Source: Paracoccus endophyticus
GTDB taxonomy: Bacteria; Pseudomonadota; Alphaproteobacteria; Rhodobacterales; Rhodobacteraceae
NCBI RefSeq assembly: GCF_003286075.1
Contig: NZ_QLUV01000007.1
Coordinates: 62,001 to 126,000 of the forward strand
Direction of reading: 5' to 3'
DNA length: 64,000 nt
The position numbers were made by a program, and so were the translations under genes. Every line of letters begins with the position of its first letter. The first letter of the stretch is position 1. Of the stretch, positions 25,043-34,442 are shown piece by piece. Under the pieces are notes generated by a model that made no database searches, was not told the DNA's origin, and saw only the letters and a program-made list of their open reading frames with translations.

Positions 25043-25840
25043 TCATCCGCGTGCCCACAGGAACAGCCCGGCCCTGTCCGCGGCGGCAATCGTGGCCGCG
25101 CGGTCCAGCAGGATGACCCCGCCCGCCTGCCACGCAATCCCCGCCAGACCGGCGCGCGCCGCCTGCTCGACGCTGTCGGGCCCCAGCGCCGGCAGGTCGA
25201 TGCGGCGGTCCTGCCCGGCCTTGGGCGCCTTGTAGAACACGCCCCGCGCGCCGGCGGGATCAGGCCGCAGGGCGCGGTGCGCGGCCGCGAACTCCAGCAT
25301 GGCGGCGGTGCCGGGCAGGGTTTCAACCGCAAGGCACAGGCCCTGCACCACCACGCAGCCCTGTCCGATGTCCAGCGGGCCGGTCGCCTGCAGGATGGCG
25401 GCCGCGCGGTCCGCGTCCCGGCGATCGGCGTCCGAGGGCTGGCCGGCCAGCACCCCCGGCCCGGGAACCAGATCGGGCAGGATCGCATCGACGCCGACCA
25501 CCGGCAGGCCCCATTCCTCGAAGATGGCGATAAGCTCGCGCAGGGCCGCGTCGTCGCCCGACTGCATCGCGCCCAGGATGCGCGGCACCAGCGTCGCGGT
25601 GCGCGCGTCGAACAGCTCGGCGTCCAGCCGCGGGCGCCGCACCGCGCCGGCAAAGACCACCTGCGCGACGCCGTGCCCGATCAGGTGATCGAGCATCGGG
25701 ACCAGCCGTTCAAGGCGGAACGGCTGCGCCGGAATGGACGGCGGATGCCCCTCCAGCGCCATGACCAGCGGATCGTCCAGCGCCGCCGCGACGGCGGGCG
25801 CCAGCGCGCCCTGCCCGGCGATGACGGCGGTGCGGCTCAT
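25043..25840 (-). CDS. lpxI: UDP-2,3-diacylglucosamine diphosphatase LpxI
   Basis: Cytosolic enzyme hydrolysing UDP-2,3-diacylglucosamine to 2,3-diacylglucosamine-1-phosphate. It replaces LpxH in many alphaproteobacteria. The 265-aa protein shows the DUF1009/LpxI features: MLDHLIGHGVAQVVFAGAVRRPRL, VGVDAILPDLVPGPGVL, GQGCVVVQGLCLAVE and the terminal AGLFLWARG. The start at 25840 overlaps the lpxA stop by 4 bp. It sits between lpxA and lpxB, the usual order. Confidence 0.95.
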   Translation of the reverse strand: MSRTAVIAGQGALAPAVAAALDDPLVMALEGHPPSIPAQPFRLERLVPMLDHLIGHGVAQVVFAGAVRRPRLDAELFDARTATLVPRILGAMQSGDDAALRELIAIFEEWGLPVVGVDAILPDLVPGPGVLAGQPSDADRRDADRAAAILQATGPLDIGQGCVVVQGLCLAVETLPGTAAMLEFAAAHRALRPDPAGARGVFYKAPKAGQDRRIDLPALGPDSVEQAARAGLAGIAWQAGGVILLDRAATIAAADRAGLFLWARG

Positions 25841-26625
25841 GGGCGGGGCGCAAGGAAGCTGCGCTCGGACGGGCCGAGGATGAAGTCCAGCACCTCGCGT
25901 TCCATGGCCGTCAGGCCCGGCGCCTCGGCCCGGCTGCGGGCGGTGTCGCGGAACGATCCCGATGCCAGCGCGCCCAGCAGCTCGCGCAGCGCGGCGATGT
26001 CGGCGCGGGCCGCGCCGCGCCGCTTCAGCCCGACAAGGTTCAGCCCGTCCAGCTGTCCGCGCGGACCCTGCACCAGGCCGAACGGCAGCACGTCGGCAGT
26101 CACCATCGTCACCGCCCCGATCATCGCGCCGCGCCCGATGCGGACGAACTGATGGACGCCCGACAGCCCGCCGACGATCACGTCGTCCCCCAGATCGCAG
26201 TGGCCCGCGACCGAGGCGTGGTTGACCAGGATCACCCGGTCCCCGATCCGGCAGTCGTGCGCGACATGCGCGCCCGCCATGAACAGGCCGTCATCGCCAA
26301 CCGTCGTCACGCCGCCCCCGCCCTGTGTGCCGGGGTTCATCGTGACGTATTCGCGGATGCGGTTGCGCGCGCCGATGACCAGCCGCGTCTCCTCGCCCCG
26401 GAACTTCAGGTCCTGCGGCACCTCGCCCAGGCAGGCAAAGGGAAACACCACCGTGCCTTCGCCGATGGCGGTGTCGCCGGTCACGACCACATGGCTTTTC
26501 AGATGCACGCCCGCCGCCAGCCTGACCTGCGGGCCGACATGGCAGAACGGCCCGACGACCACGTCGGCCGCCAGCTCGGCCCCCGCTTCGACCAGCGCCA
26601 GCGGGTGGACGGTGGCGTCAGCCAT
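25837..26625 (-). CDS. lpxA: UDP-N-acetylglucosamine O-acyltransferase
   Basis: First enzyme of lipid A synthesis: a cytosolic trimer that moves a 3-hydroxyacyl chain from ACP to UDP-GlcNAc O3. The 262-aa protein has left-handed beta-helix hexapeptide repeats through about residue 185. The family segments [32 protein letters not shown] and [15 protein letters not shown] are present. H123 is the probable catalytic His. The helical C-terminus starts after [10 protein letters not shown]. It overlaps fabZ by 8 bp and lpxI by 4 bp. Confidence 0.96.
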   Translation of the reverse strand: MADATVHPLALVEAGAELAADVVVGPFCHVGPQVRLAAGVHLKSHVVVTGDTAIGEGTVVFPFACLGEVPQDLKFRGEETRLVIGARNRIREYVTMNPGTQGGGGVTTVGDDGLFMAGAHVAHDCRIGDRVILVNHASVAGHCDLGDDVIVGGLSGVHQFVRIGRGAMIGAVTMVTADVLPFGLVQGPRGQLDGLNLVGLKRRGAARADIAALRELLGALASGSFRDTARSRAEAPGLTAMEREVLDFILGPSERSFLAPRP

Positions 26626-27127
26626 CCGCCGCGCCGCCCGCGGCCGCGGTCGGGCCTTCGTCGGTCAGGTGCATCATCGCGGTAAAGTCCGCCTCGGCGC
26701 AGACCTGCCCGTCCACCAGCGCGCGGCCGTGGAACTTCCAGATCTTGCCGCCGGGCCGCTTGACCGTGACGTGCAGTTCCAGCACGTCGCCGGGCACGAC
26801 CATGCGGCGGAACTTGCAGTTGTCCACGCCCATGAAATAGGTCAGCAGCGGCCTTCCCACGACGTTCAGGCTGAGGCCGACGACGACAGCGGCGGTCTGC
26901 GCCATCGCCTCGACGACCAGAACGCCCGGCATGATCGGCGCATCGGGGAAATGGCCCGGGAAATGCGGCTCGTTCGCGGTGACGCATTTGATCCCGACGG
27001 CGCTTTCATACGCAACGATGTCGCGGACCTTGTCGATCAGAAGAAACGGATAGCGGTGCGGCAGGATGCGCTTGATCAGCGCCAGATCGGCAGAGGTGTC
27101 GGGAGCAGGATTGCGCTCGGCGGCCAT
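26618..27127 (-). CDS. fabZ: 3-hydroxyacyl-ACP dehydratase
   Basis: Type II fatty acid synthesis enzyme, 169 aa, competing with LpxA for 3-hydroxyacyl-ACP. The hot-dog fold motifs are [14 protein letters not shown], the catalytic His and Glu in [27 protein letters not shown] (H59, E73), and [18 protein letters not shown]. The C-terminus carries a short Gly/Ala-rich tail beyond the usual end. The start at 27127 is chosen by family length. First gene of the overlapping fabZ-lpxA-lpxI-lpxB run. Confidence 0.96.
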   Translation of the reverse strand: MAAERNPAPDTSADLALIKRILPHRYPFLLIDKVRDIVAYESAVGIKCVTANEPHFPGHFPDAPIMPGVLVVEAMAQTAAVVVGLSLNVVGRPLLTYFMGVDNCKFRRMVVPGDVLELHVTVKRPGGKIWKFHGRALVDGQVCAEADFTAMMHLTDEGPTAAAGGAADG

Positions 27128-27243
27128 GCGGGACTCCGGGGTTTCGGCCTGCCTAGCAAATGGGCCGCCGGATTGGCAAGGCGGCGCGGCTGCCGGGGCA
27201 CCCGAGGGGCCGTCCGCGGCCGAAATACGCCCGCGCCGGGCGC

Positions 27244-27885
27244 TCAGCCGCCCTGATCCGGCGAAAGCCCGCCGGCGGCGGAGCCGGGACAGCCCTGGCG
27301 CGCCGCGCGGATCGCGCTGGACGACAGCGCCGACATCGGCACGTTGATCAGAACCCAGGCGGGCGGCGCGGCCAGCGCCAGGCGGGCGGCCTGCGCCTCG
27401 GGCAGGCGAGCGGCGGCCATGATGCGGGCGGCGCGCGACGACCGGGCGGCCGTGCGGGTGCCGGGACGGGCGATCACGCCCAGGGGCACGCGGGCGGCGA
27501 TCTCGCGCCAGCGATCCCAGCGGTCGAACTGCGCCAGGTTGTCGGACCCCATCAGCCAGACAAAGCGCACGCGCGGCCAGCGGGCCTGCAGCGCGGCGAT
27601 CGTGTCGGCGGTCAGGCGGGTGCCCAGCCGCACCTCGATGTCGGTGACGACGACGCGGGGATCGTCGATCAGCCGGCGGGCCAGCGCGATGCGGTCCGCC
27701 AGGGGGGCCGGGCCGTGGGCCTTCAACGGATTGCCGGGGCTGACCAGCCACCAGACGCGATCCAGCCGGAACCGGCGCAAGGCCATGTCGGTGATGTGGA
27801 CATGGCCGGCATGGGCGGGGTCGAACGATCCCCCCAGCAGGCCGATGCGCTGCCCCGGCAGGGCCAGGGGGCCGGCGGTCAGCAT
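27244..27885 (-). CDS. nadD: nicotinate-nucleotide adenylyltransferase
   Basis: NAD synthesis enzyme (NaMN plus ATP to NaAD), 213 aa. The nucleotidyltransferase signature [17 protein letters not shown] is at 15-31, followed by [28 protein letters not shown] and the C-terminal [14 protein letters not shown]. It lies 8 bp after skp and 116 bp before fabZ, inside the envelope cluster. This is unexpected because nadD usually neighbours rsfS or proA in related bacteria. A weak 5' start choice is possible (first residues [13 protein letters not shown]). Confidence 0.93.
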   Translation of the reverse strand: MLTAGPLALPGQRIGLLGGSFDPAHAGHVHITDMALRRFRLDRVWWLVSPGNPLKAHGPAPLADRIALARRLIDDPRVVVTDIEVRLGTRLTADTIAALQARWPRVRFVWLMGSDNLAQFDRWDRWREIAARVPLGVIARPGTRTAARSSRAARIMAAARLPEAQAARLALAAPPAWVLINVPMSALSSSAIRAARQGCPGSAAGGLSPDQGG

Positions 27886-27893
27886 CGCACGGG

Positions 27894-28682
27894 TCAGCGC
27901 GGCACGTCTGCCGGGGCCGCGGCGCCGGCGGGTGGGGACAACGCGCCTGCCTGGGGTGCGGGGTCCGCCCTGTCTTGCGACGTGCCGTCGGCCGGCCCGG
28001 CAGAGGCCACGCCGTCCGGACGGTCCGGGCCGCTCTCGGGTCGCGCCGCGCCGTCGCCCAGGTCGGCGTCCAGGCGTGCGATCACCTCGGCGGTGACGTC
28101 GATGCTGGCGTCCGAGAACAGGACGGTGCGCTGATCCAGCACCAGCAGCGCACCGCGGTCCTTCATCACGCGACCCAGAACCGGCGCAGCCGCCTGAAAG
28201 AACCGCTGGCGGTCATTTTCGGCGGTCAGGGCGACCGACCGCGCGGCCGCCTCGCGCTCGCGCCGGACCTGTGTCACGCGTTCATCGAAGGCCGTGGCAC
28301 GGGCGCGAAAGGCGTCGGGGGGCAGCGTTGCCCGCGCCTCGGTCAGCGCCTCCTCCTCGGCCGACAGGTCGGCAAAGGCCCGGTCGTTGTCGGCCGAGAC
28401 CTGCGCGCTCAGCGCCTCGATCTCGGCCTGGCTGCGCCGCCCCCAGGCGGACCCTGTATAAAGCGCCTCTTGATCGACGGTCAGCACCGCCTGCCTCAGC
28501 GCCAGCGACGCGGGGGTGCCGGCCGGCGGAGGGGCGGGCGGGGCCGCGGCGCCAGGCGCGGTCTGCGCGCCGGCCGGCGTGGCGACGCCCGCCACGGCCA
28601 CCGCCACCACAGCCGCGCGCAGCAGCGCCCGCGCGGGCTGCGGCGGCCGGGCTGTCGACGCGCCCCCCCGCCCCGCCCGCAT
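27894..28682 (-). CDS. OmpH/Skp family periplasmic chaperone
   Basis: 262 aa, longer than E. coli Skp. A basic N-terminus and hydrophobic segment ending in ATPAGAQ (about 38-41) form a signal peptide. A Pro/Ala linker follows, then the conserved core [22 protein letters not shown] start and a long coiled coil (about 75-165) with many Glu/Arg. [33 protein letters not shown] is the standard C-terminal part. The tail is Pro/Ala/Gly-rich and disordered. It overlaps the bamA stop by 1 bp and should handle outer membrane proteins en route to BamA. Confidence 0.85.
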   Translation of the reverse strand: MRAGRGGASTARPPQPARALLRAAVVAVAVAGVATPAGAQTAPGAAAPPAPPPAGTPASLALRQAVLTVDQEALYTGSAWGRRSQAEIEALSAQVSADNDRAFADLSAEEEALTEARATLPPDAFRARATAFDERVTQVRREREAAARSVALTAENDRQRFFQAAAPVLGRVMKDRGALLVLDQRTVLFSDASIDVTAEVIARLDADLGDGAARPESGPDRPDGVASAGPADGTSQDRADPAPQAGALSPPAGAAAPADVPR

Positions 28683-31015
28683 CAGAACCGGGTCGAGATC
28701 GTCAGGTCGAACGGCTGTTCGAGGTCATAGTCCTCTTGCTGCACGGCCTTGGACAGGTTGAACCGCAGCGGACCGATCGGCGTCGTCCAGAACAGCGAGA
28801 CGCCGACGGACGCGCGCACATACATGTCGTCGTCCACCTCGACGCCGCCCGCGCCGGTGGTGCGGTCCAGGCTCCACAACGAGCCGACATCGGCGAACAG
28901 GCCGCCGCTGACGCTGTATTCCTCGGGCAGGCCCAGCGGGAACTGCGCCTCGGCGCGGGCGGCCCAGAAATAGTTGCCGCCCAGCGCATCCTCGTTCGGC
29001 GCGCCAAGGTCGCGCGGACCATAGCCGTTCGGCTCGAACCCGCGGATGCGGCTGTTGGCGGTGAAGCGGTTGGTGATACGGCTGGTGTCGTCGTCCAGCA
29101 TGACGATCGCCCCCGCCTCGACCTCGGCCCGCAGCGTCACCTCCTCGCGCCAGGCGCGGCTTTCGACGCCCGCCAGAACCGTGGTCGTGACCGACTGCAC
29201 ATCGCCGCCCAACCCTGCGAAGTCCTGCGAAAACCGCAGCTTGCGGCTGGTCAGCGGGTCAAGCCCGGCCGCGCGGGAATCGTACGAGTAGGTGTAGCCC
29301 AGCGCCGACGTGACGCGCGGACCCTGTTCCAGATACAGAATCGGCGACGACCCGACCAGATCGCCCGTCTCGGGGTCGATCTCGATCGGGCGCACGTCCA
29401 GCAGATTGTCGCGGCTGAGGCGATAGCGCAGCTCGAGCCGGCCGTTCTCGCTGACCGGGAACTCGACCCCCGTCGAGAATCCGGCGCTGCGCGTGTTGTA
29501 CTTGGTGTTCTGCTGGTCGGTCGTGGAGTACCAGGCCGAGAACCTGGCGCGCAGGTCACGCCCCAGAAAATACGGCTCGACAAAGCTGAAGTTGAAGCTT
29601 TGCGACCCGCTGGCGGTCGAGAACCCCAGCGAGACATCCTGCCCGCGCCCCATGAAGTTGCTTTCCTGCAACGAGGCGTTGAAGCCGAGGCCCTGGCTTG
29701 CGCCATAGCTTGCGCCGAACCCAAGGCTGCCGGTCGGCTGTTCCTCGACGTTCACGTCGACGATCACCTGCTGCTGGCTCGATCCCTCGCGGCTTTCGAC
29801 TTGGGCGTCGGCGAAATAGCCCAGCGCGCGCAGGCGTTCGGCCGCGTTGCGGATCTCGCGCGGGTTGAAGGGGTCGCCCTCGACGGTGCGGAACTGTCGG
29901 CGGATCACCTCGTCCAGGGTCGTGGTGTTGCCTTCGATATCAATGCGTTCGACAAAGATCTTCTGGCCCCGCGTCAACGCGAAGGTCAGGTCCAGCGTCT
30001 GGTTGCGCAGGTTGCGGGTGATACGCGGCTCGATGGTGACGAAATCCAGGCCCTGCTGCAGGGCCACCGCCTCCATCCGGCGGATCGTGTTCTCGATCGC
30101 CTGGGGGGAATAGATCTCGCCCCGGCGCACGCGGTTCTGCGCGGTAAAGGGGGCGGCGTCCAGGCCCGGTATCTCGCTGGCGACGGTCACGTTGCCGAAC
30201 CGATACTGCGGCCCCTCGTAGATGTTGTAGGTCACGAAGAACGCATCGCGTTCGCGGGCGATCTCCGGGGCCACGGCCTGGACGCGGAAATCGGCATAGC
30301 CGCGCGAGCGATAGTAGTCGGTCAGCAACTGCTCATCCAGGGCCGTGCGCTCGGGCGCGAAGGTGTCGCGGCGGATGAAGGCGCGCAGGATGCCGGCCTG
30401 CTTGGTCTGCAGCACGTTGCGCAGGCGCCGGTCCGAGAACGCGCGGTTGCCGGTGAAGCCGATGCGCTCGATCTCGGTCACGGCGCCCTCGCGCACCTCG
30501 AACACCAGATCGACCTGATTGCCGCTGCGGGCGATGACGCGCGGATCGACGCGGGCCGCCAGCCGCCCCTCGGCGGCATAGGCGGCGGCGATGGCCTGCG
30601 CGTCCGCCTCGGCGGTCGAGGGCGAGAACACCCGGCGCGACTTCGACTGCACGATCTCGGCCAGCCGCTCGTCCTTGAGCCGGCGGTTTCCCTCGAAGTT
30701 GACGATGTTGATCGTCGGATATTCGATGACCCGGATCACCAGCGTCCGGCCGGTGGGCACGATCTCGACCGTCTCGAACAGGCCTGACTGCTGCAGCCGC
30801 TGCTGGGCGTCGTTCAGGTCGCCCAGCGACAGGTCCGCGCCCCGGCGGATATTGGCCAGCGACAGGATCGTCTCGGCATCGACGCGCTGCGCGCCTTCCA
30901 GTTGAACCTCGGTATAGACTGCGGCCGCCGCAGGCGCAGCCCATGCGACCGGTCCCGCAACCGCCAGCGCAGAGACCAGCGCGATGGCGCCCCTGCCGAA
31001 AATCCTGTCCGTCAT
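28682..31015 (-). CDS. bamA: outer membrane protein assembly factor BamA
   Basis: Outer-membrane insertase, 777 aa from the ATG at 31015, preceded by CGCGAGGGGCAA. Signal peptide at about 1-30, ending in APAAAA. Five POTRA repeats cover about 30-400 (e.g. INIVNFEGNRRLKDERL, ITEIERIGFTGNRAFSDRRL, VERIDIEGNTTTLDEVI). The barrel follows, with the RGF-type lock motif in SRIRGFEPNGYGPRD and a C-terminal Phe ending TISTRF. A longer start at 31069 is in frame but lacks an SD. Downstream of rseP, upstream of skp, as in related genomes. Confidence 0.96.
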   Translation of the reverse strand: MTDRIFGRGAIALVSALAVAGPVAWAAPAAAAVYTEVQLEGAQRVDAETILSLANIRRGADLSLGDLNDAQQRLQQSGLFETVEIVPTGRTLVIRVIEYPTINIVNFEGNRRLKDERLAEIVQSKSRRVFSPSTAEADAQAIAAAYAAEGRLAARVDPRVIARSGNQVDLVFEVREGAVTEIERIGFTGNRAFSDRRLRNVLQTKQAGILRAFIRRDTFAPERTALDEQLLTDYYRSRGYADFRVQAVAPEIARERDAFFVTYNIYEGPQYRFGNVTVASEIPGLDAAPFTAQNRVRRGEIYSPQAIENTIRRMEAVALQQGLDFVTIEPRITRNLRNQTLDLTFALTRGQKIFVERIDIEGNTTTLDEVIRRQFRTVEGDPFNPREIRNAAERLRALGYFADAQVESREGSSQQQVIVDVNVEEQPTGSLGFGASYGASQGLGFNASLQESNFMGRGQDVSLGFSTASGSQSFNFSFVEPYFLGRDLRARFSAWYSTTDQQNTKYNTRSAGFSTGVEFPVSENGRLELRYRLSRDNLLDVRPIEIDPETGDLVGSSPILYLEQGPRVTSALGYTYSYDSRAAGLDPLTSRKLRFSQDFAGLGGDVQSVTTTVLAGVESRAWREEVTLRAEVEAGAIVMLDDDTSRITNRFTANSRIRGFEPNGYGPRDLGAPNEDALGGNYFWAARAEAQFPLGLPEEYSVSGGLFADVGSLWSLDRTTGAGGVEVDDDMYVRASVGVSLFWTTPIGPLRFNLSKAVQQEDYDLEQPFDLTISTRF

Positions 31016-31112
31016 TTGCCCCTCGCGCACGGCTTTGGCGCCGGTTTGGCCGGCCGCTGTTTGGGCCATGGTTAAACCCCCTGAGGCGGGGCTGTCAAAA
31101 CAAAGCCGGCGC

Positions 31113-32444
31113 TCAGCGGCACAGAATGTCGTTCGAAAGCCCGAAGACCATCAGCGTCAGCACGAAGGCCATCCCCAGCGTCGTCAGCACCCGCAGGGCT
31201 GCGTCCGACGGCGGCCGGCCGGTCAGGGCCTCCCACGTGTAAAAGGCCAGGTGGCCGCCATCCAGCACCGGGATGGGCAGCAGGTTCAGAAACCCGATCC
31301 CCGCCGACAGCACCCCGATCAGCCACAGGAAGTTTCCCGTGCCCGTCGAGGCCGCCTGCCCCGCCACCTCGGCAATCGAGATCGCGCCCGACAGGTTGCA
31401 CCGTCCGATCTGCCCCGTGACCATCGCCACCAGCCCGGACAGCGAGCCCCAGACGACCTCCCACGTCTGCCGGACGCCCGCGCCCAGCGCCTCGATCATG
31501 CCCGGACGCCGGGTCGCGGGCAGGATATAGCCGTCGCCGCCGGTCACGCCGATCAGCAGGCGCTTTTCGTATCCGCCGTCCACGGGCAGGTCCTGTTCGC
31601 GGGCGGCAAGCGCATAGTCCGCCTCGCCCGCGCCCTCGCGCCAGACGCGCAGCACCACCGGCCGGCCGGCCGCCGCCTCGACCGCGGGGCGCAGCTCGTC
31701 GAACCGGGTGACGGGGCGGCCGTCGATCGCCAGGATCACGTCGCCCGCGCGCAGGTCCACGGCCGCGGCCGGGCTGCGCGGCGCCACGCCCGAGATGCGG
31801 GGCGGCATCGGGTCAGGGCCGCGCACGACCCGTTCGGCCCCCTCGCGGCGCACGGTCCAGTCCTGGACCGGCGCGGCGGGCAGGGTCGGGGCCAGTCGGA
31901 ACAGCGCGCCCCAGTCCGCGACGGGCCGGCCGCCGACGGCCAGCACCTCGTCGCCGGGGCGCAGTTCGTTGACGACGCCCGGCGGCGCGGGCGCAAGCTC
32001 GCCCACCACGACCCGGTCGGTCGCCACCCCCTGCCACAGCACGACCCCCGCAAAGACCGCGATGGCCAGGACAAAGTTGAAGGCGGGGCCTGCCGCCACA
32101 GTCGCAAAGCGCGCCCACAGCGGCGCCCCGCCCAGCGTCTGGCGGGCCAGTTGCGGATCGACCCGCTGCCCCGGACCGGCGCTGGCCGCATTCTCGTCGC
32201 CCAGAAAGCGCACATAGCCGCCCAGAGGGATCGCCGCGACCTGCCACAGCGTTCCGCGCCGGTCGCGGCGCGACCACAGCCGCGGCCCGAAGCCCAGCGA
32301 GAATACCTCGGACCGGATGCCGCACCAGCGGGCGACGATGTAATGGCCGTATTCGTGCACGCCGACGATGATCGACAGCGCGATGACAAAGGCGAGAAGC
32401 GTCCACGCCAGCCCGCCACTGGCCGCGATGATGTCCTGGATCAT
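31113..32444 (-). CDS. rseP: RIP zinc metalloprotease RseP
   Basis: Site-2 intramembrane protease, 443 aa. The first membrane helix carries HEYGH (H30, E31, H34). Two PDZ domains follow (about 120-195 and 205-285; e.g. LRPGDEVLAVGGRPVADWG and LRAGDVILAIDGRPVTRFDEL). The third metal ligand is in NLLPIPVLDGGHL near the C-terminal helices. It cleaves anti-sigma factors and remnant signal peptides. The start at 32444 overlaps the dxr stop by 4 bp. Confidence 0.96.
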   Translation of the reverse strand: MIQDIIAASGGLAWTLLAFVIALSIIVGVHEYGHYIVARWCGIRSEVFSLGFGPRLWSRRDRRGTLWQVAAIPLGGYVRFLGDENAASAGPGQRVDPQLARQTLGGAPLWARFATVAAGPAFNFVLAIAVFAGVVLWQGVATDRVVVGELAPAPPGVVNELRPGDEVLAVGGRPVADWGALFRLAPTLPAAPVQDWTVRREGAERVVRGPDPMPPRISGVAPRSPAAAVDLRAGDVILAIDGRPVTRFDELRPAVEAAAGRPVVLRVWREGAGEADYALAAREQDLPVDGGYEKRLLIGVTGGDGYILPATRRPGMIEALGAGVRQTWEVVWGSLSGLVAMVTGQIGRCNLSGAISIAEVAGQAASTGTGNFLWLIGVLSAGIGFLNLLPIPVLDGGHLAFYTWEALTGRPPSDAALRVLTTLGMAFVLTLMVFGLSNDILCR

Positions 32445-33628
32445 GCCGCGCCCCTTCCTGCGTGGTCGCGGTCCGCTGCGGCATCGCGGCGGGCCTGGCC
32501 GTCCCAGTCCAGCACGGCTCCCAGGCTGTCGGGGCTGGCTGCAAAGCCCGCGCGCCCCGAGGCCGCCGTCAGCGCCCGATCCACGGCCGGCGCCATGTCG
32601 GTGAACCGGATGCGCCCGGCGATGAAATCGTCCAGCGCCTGTTCCTTGGCGGCGTTGAAGACCGCACCCGCAGCGCCCCCTGCCGCGATCACCTGCCGCG
32701 CCAGCCCCAGCGCGGGCCAGCGCGTCTCGCAGGGCGTGCGGAACGTCAGGCTGCCCAGCGCAGCCAGATCCAGCCGCGGCAGGCCCAGGGGCTTGCGCCG
32801 CGGCCAGTGCAGCGCATGGCCGATGGCATGGCGCATGTCGGGCGGGCCCAGATGCGCCAGCGTGCCGCCATCGGCATAGCCCACCATGGCGTGCACGATG
32901 GATTCGGGATGCACCAGCACCTCGATCCTCTCGGCGGGCAGCGCGAAAAACTCATGCGCCTCGATGACTTCCAACGCCTTGTTGAACATCGAGGCGCTGT
33001 CGATGGTGATCCGCTGACCCATGTCCCAGTTGGGGTGGCGCGATGCCTCGGCCACGGTTGCCTGCGACAGACGCTCCAGCGGCCAGTCGCGGAACGCACC
33101 GCCCGAGGCGGTGATCGTCACACGCTCGACAGCATCGATGTTCTCGCGCTCAAGACATTGAAAGATAGCTGAATGTTCTGAATCGACCGGCAGGATGGTG
33201 GCGCCGGCGCGGGTCGCCGCGCCCATCAGCAGGGGACCGGCCGCGACCAGGCTTTCCTTGTTGGCCAGCGCCAGCACGCCGCCGCGTTCTGCCACGCGCA
33301 GGCCCGGCGCGAGCCCCGCCGCGCCGACGATCGCCGACAGGACCCAATCGGCCGGCCGGTCGGCCGCGTCGATCACCGCCTGCCGGCCGCCGGCGGCCTC
33401 GATCCCCGTGCCCGCCAGGGCCTCTTGCAGGGCGGGCAGCAGCGTCTCGTCGGCGATCACGGCCAGTTCGGCGTGCAGCGCGCGTGCCATCCGGGCCAGT
33501 CGTGCGACGTTGCGCCCGCCGGTCAGCGCAACCGTGCGCCATTGCGCGGGTCCGCCCGACCCCATCAGCAGGTCGAATGCGCTTTCCCCGACCGAGCCGG
33601 TCGCGCCGAAGATCGAAACGCTGCGCAT
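32441..33628 (-). CDS. dxr: 1-deoxy-D-xylulose 5-phosphate reductoisomerase
   Basis: MEP-pathway enzyme making 2-C-methyl-D-erythritol 4-phosphate with NADPH. It supplies isoprenoids to UppS downstream. The 395-aa protein has the nucleotide loop IFGATGSVGESAFDLL, LANKESLVAAG, metal/substrate residues in LPVDSEHSAIFQCL, TASGGAFRDWPLE, RITIDSASMFNKALEVIEAHEFF and VHPESIVHAMV. The start at 33628 is chosen at MRSVSIFG; upstream in-frame codons would intrude into cdsA. It begins 1 bp before the cdsA stop and overlaps rseP by 4 bp. Confidence 0.96.
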   Translation of the reverse strand: MRSVSIFGATGSVGESAFDLLMGSGGPAQWRTVALTGGRNVARLARMARALHAELAVIADETLLPALQEALAGTGIEAAGGRQAVIDAADRPADWVLSAIVGAAGLAPGLRVAERGGVLALANKESLVAAGPLLMGAATRAGATILPVDSEHSAIFQCLERENIDAVERVTITASGGAFRDWPLERLSQATVAEASRHPNWDMGQRITIDSASMFNKALEVIEAHEFFALPAERIEVLVHPESIVHAMVGYADGGTLAHLGPPDMRHAIGHALHWPRRKPLGLPRLDLAALGSLTFRTPCETRWPALGLARQVIAAGGAAGAVFNAAKEQALDDFIAGRIRFTDMAPAVDRALTAASGRAGFAASPDSLGAVLDWDGQARRDAAADRDHAGRGAA

Positions 33629-33629
33629 G

Positions 33630-34442
33630 TCAGCCGACCACCGGCAACCAGCCGGCAAGCCCCAGCAGCGTGGCCGTGGCCAGCGATCCCGACATGGCGT
33701 CAAAGCGGTCCATCAGCCCTCCGTGTCCGGGGATCAGGCGCGAACTGTCCTTCGCGCCGACCCGCCGCTTGATCCAGCTTTCCGCGATGTCGCCCATCTG
33801 GCCGGCAAGGACCAGCAGGGGACCGATCACGATCGCGCCGGAACCCGCGCGCCCGAAGATGACCAGCAGCACGCCCAGCAGCGCAGCGCCGACCCAGCCG
33901 GCGGCCGTGCCGCTCCAGGTCTTCTTGGGGCTGATGGCGGGCCAGAACTTGGGGCCGCCGACGCTGCGGCCGACGAAATAGCCCAGCACGTCGGACAGCA
34001 CGACAAGGCCGACGATCCACAGTGCCTCGCCGATGCCAAAGGTCACGCGGACCCACAGGATCCCCCAGACCGCCAGCACCATCAGCAGCGAGAACGCGAC
34101 ATAGGCCACGCGCAACCCGCGCCGCGCGGCCCTTGTGCCCAGCGCCAGCGGCACGATCAGCGCCAGCGTGCCCCATGATCCGGCAAACAGCGTGGCCGCC
34201 ATCGCAAGCCCTGCGGTCAGCCCGACGCCCACGACCTTGCGATGCGCGGGCACAGGCACGACAAGGCGGGTCAGTTCCCACACCAGCGCGGCGAACAGGG
34301 CGCACAGGCCGGCGGCCGCGACAGGGATCGGCAGGACCAGCAGGGCCGTGCCCGCGACCAGGATGATCAGCGCAGACCCCATACGCTCTGCTAGATCCGG
34401 CCACCGGCCGGCTGGGGCGACACGGGGCGGCCGGGGCGTCAT
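33630..34442 (-). CDS. cdsA: phosphatidate cytidylyltransferase (CDP-diglyceride synthase)
   Basis: Inner-membrane enzyme making CDP-diacylglycerol for phospholipids, 270 aa with about seven hydrophobic segments. The family signature is near the C-terminus: SWIKRRVGAKDSSRLIPGHGGLMDRFDAM. SDVLGYFVGRSVGGPKFWPAISPKKTWSG precedes it. The start at 34442 overlaps the uppS stop (ATGA), supporting MTPRPPRV as the N-terminus. Confidence 0.95.
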   Translation of the reverse strand: MTPRPPRVAPAGRWPDLAERMGSALIILVAGTALLVLPIPVAAAGLCALFAALVWELTRLVVPVPAHRKVVGVGLTAGLAMAATLFAGSWGTLALIVPLALGTRAARRGLRVAYVAFSLLMVLAVWGILWVRVTFGIGEALWIVGLVVLSDVLGYFVGRSVGGPKFWPAISPKKTWSGTAAGWVGAALLGVLLVIFGRAGSGAIVIGPLLVLAGQMGDIAESWIKRRVGAKDSSRLIPGHGGLMDRFDAMSGSLATATLLGLAGWLPVVG

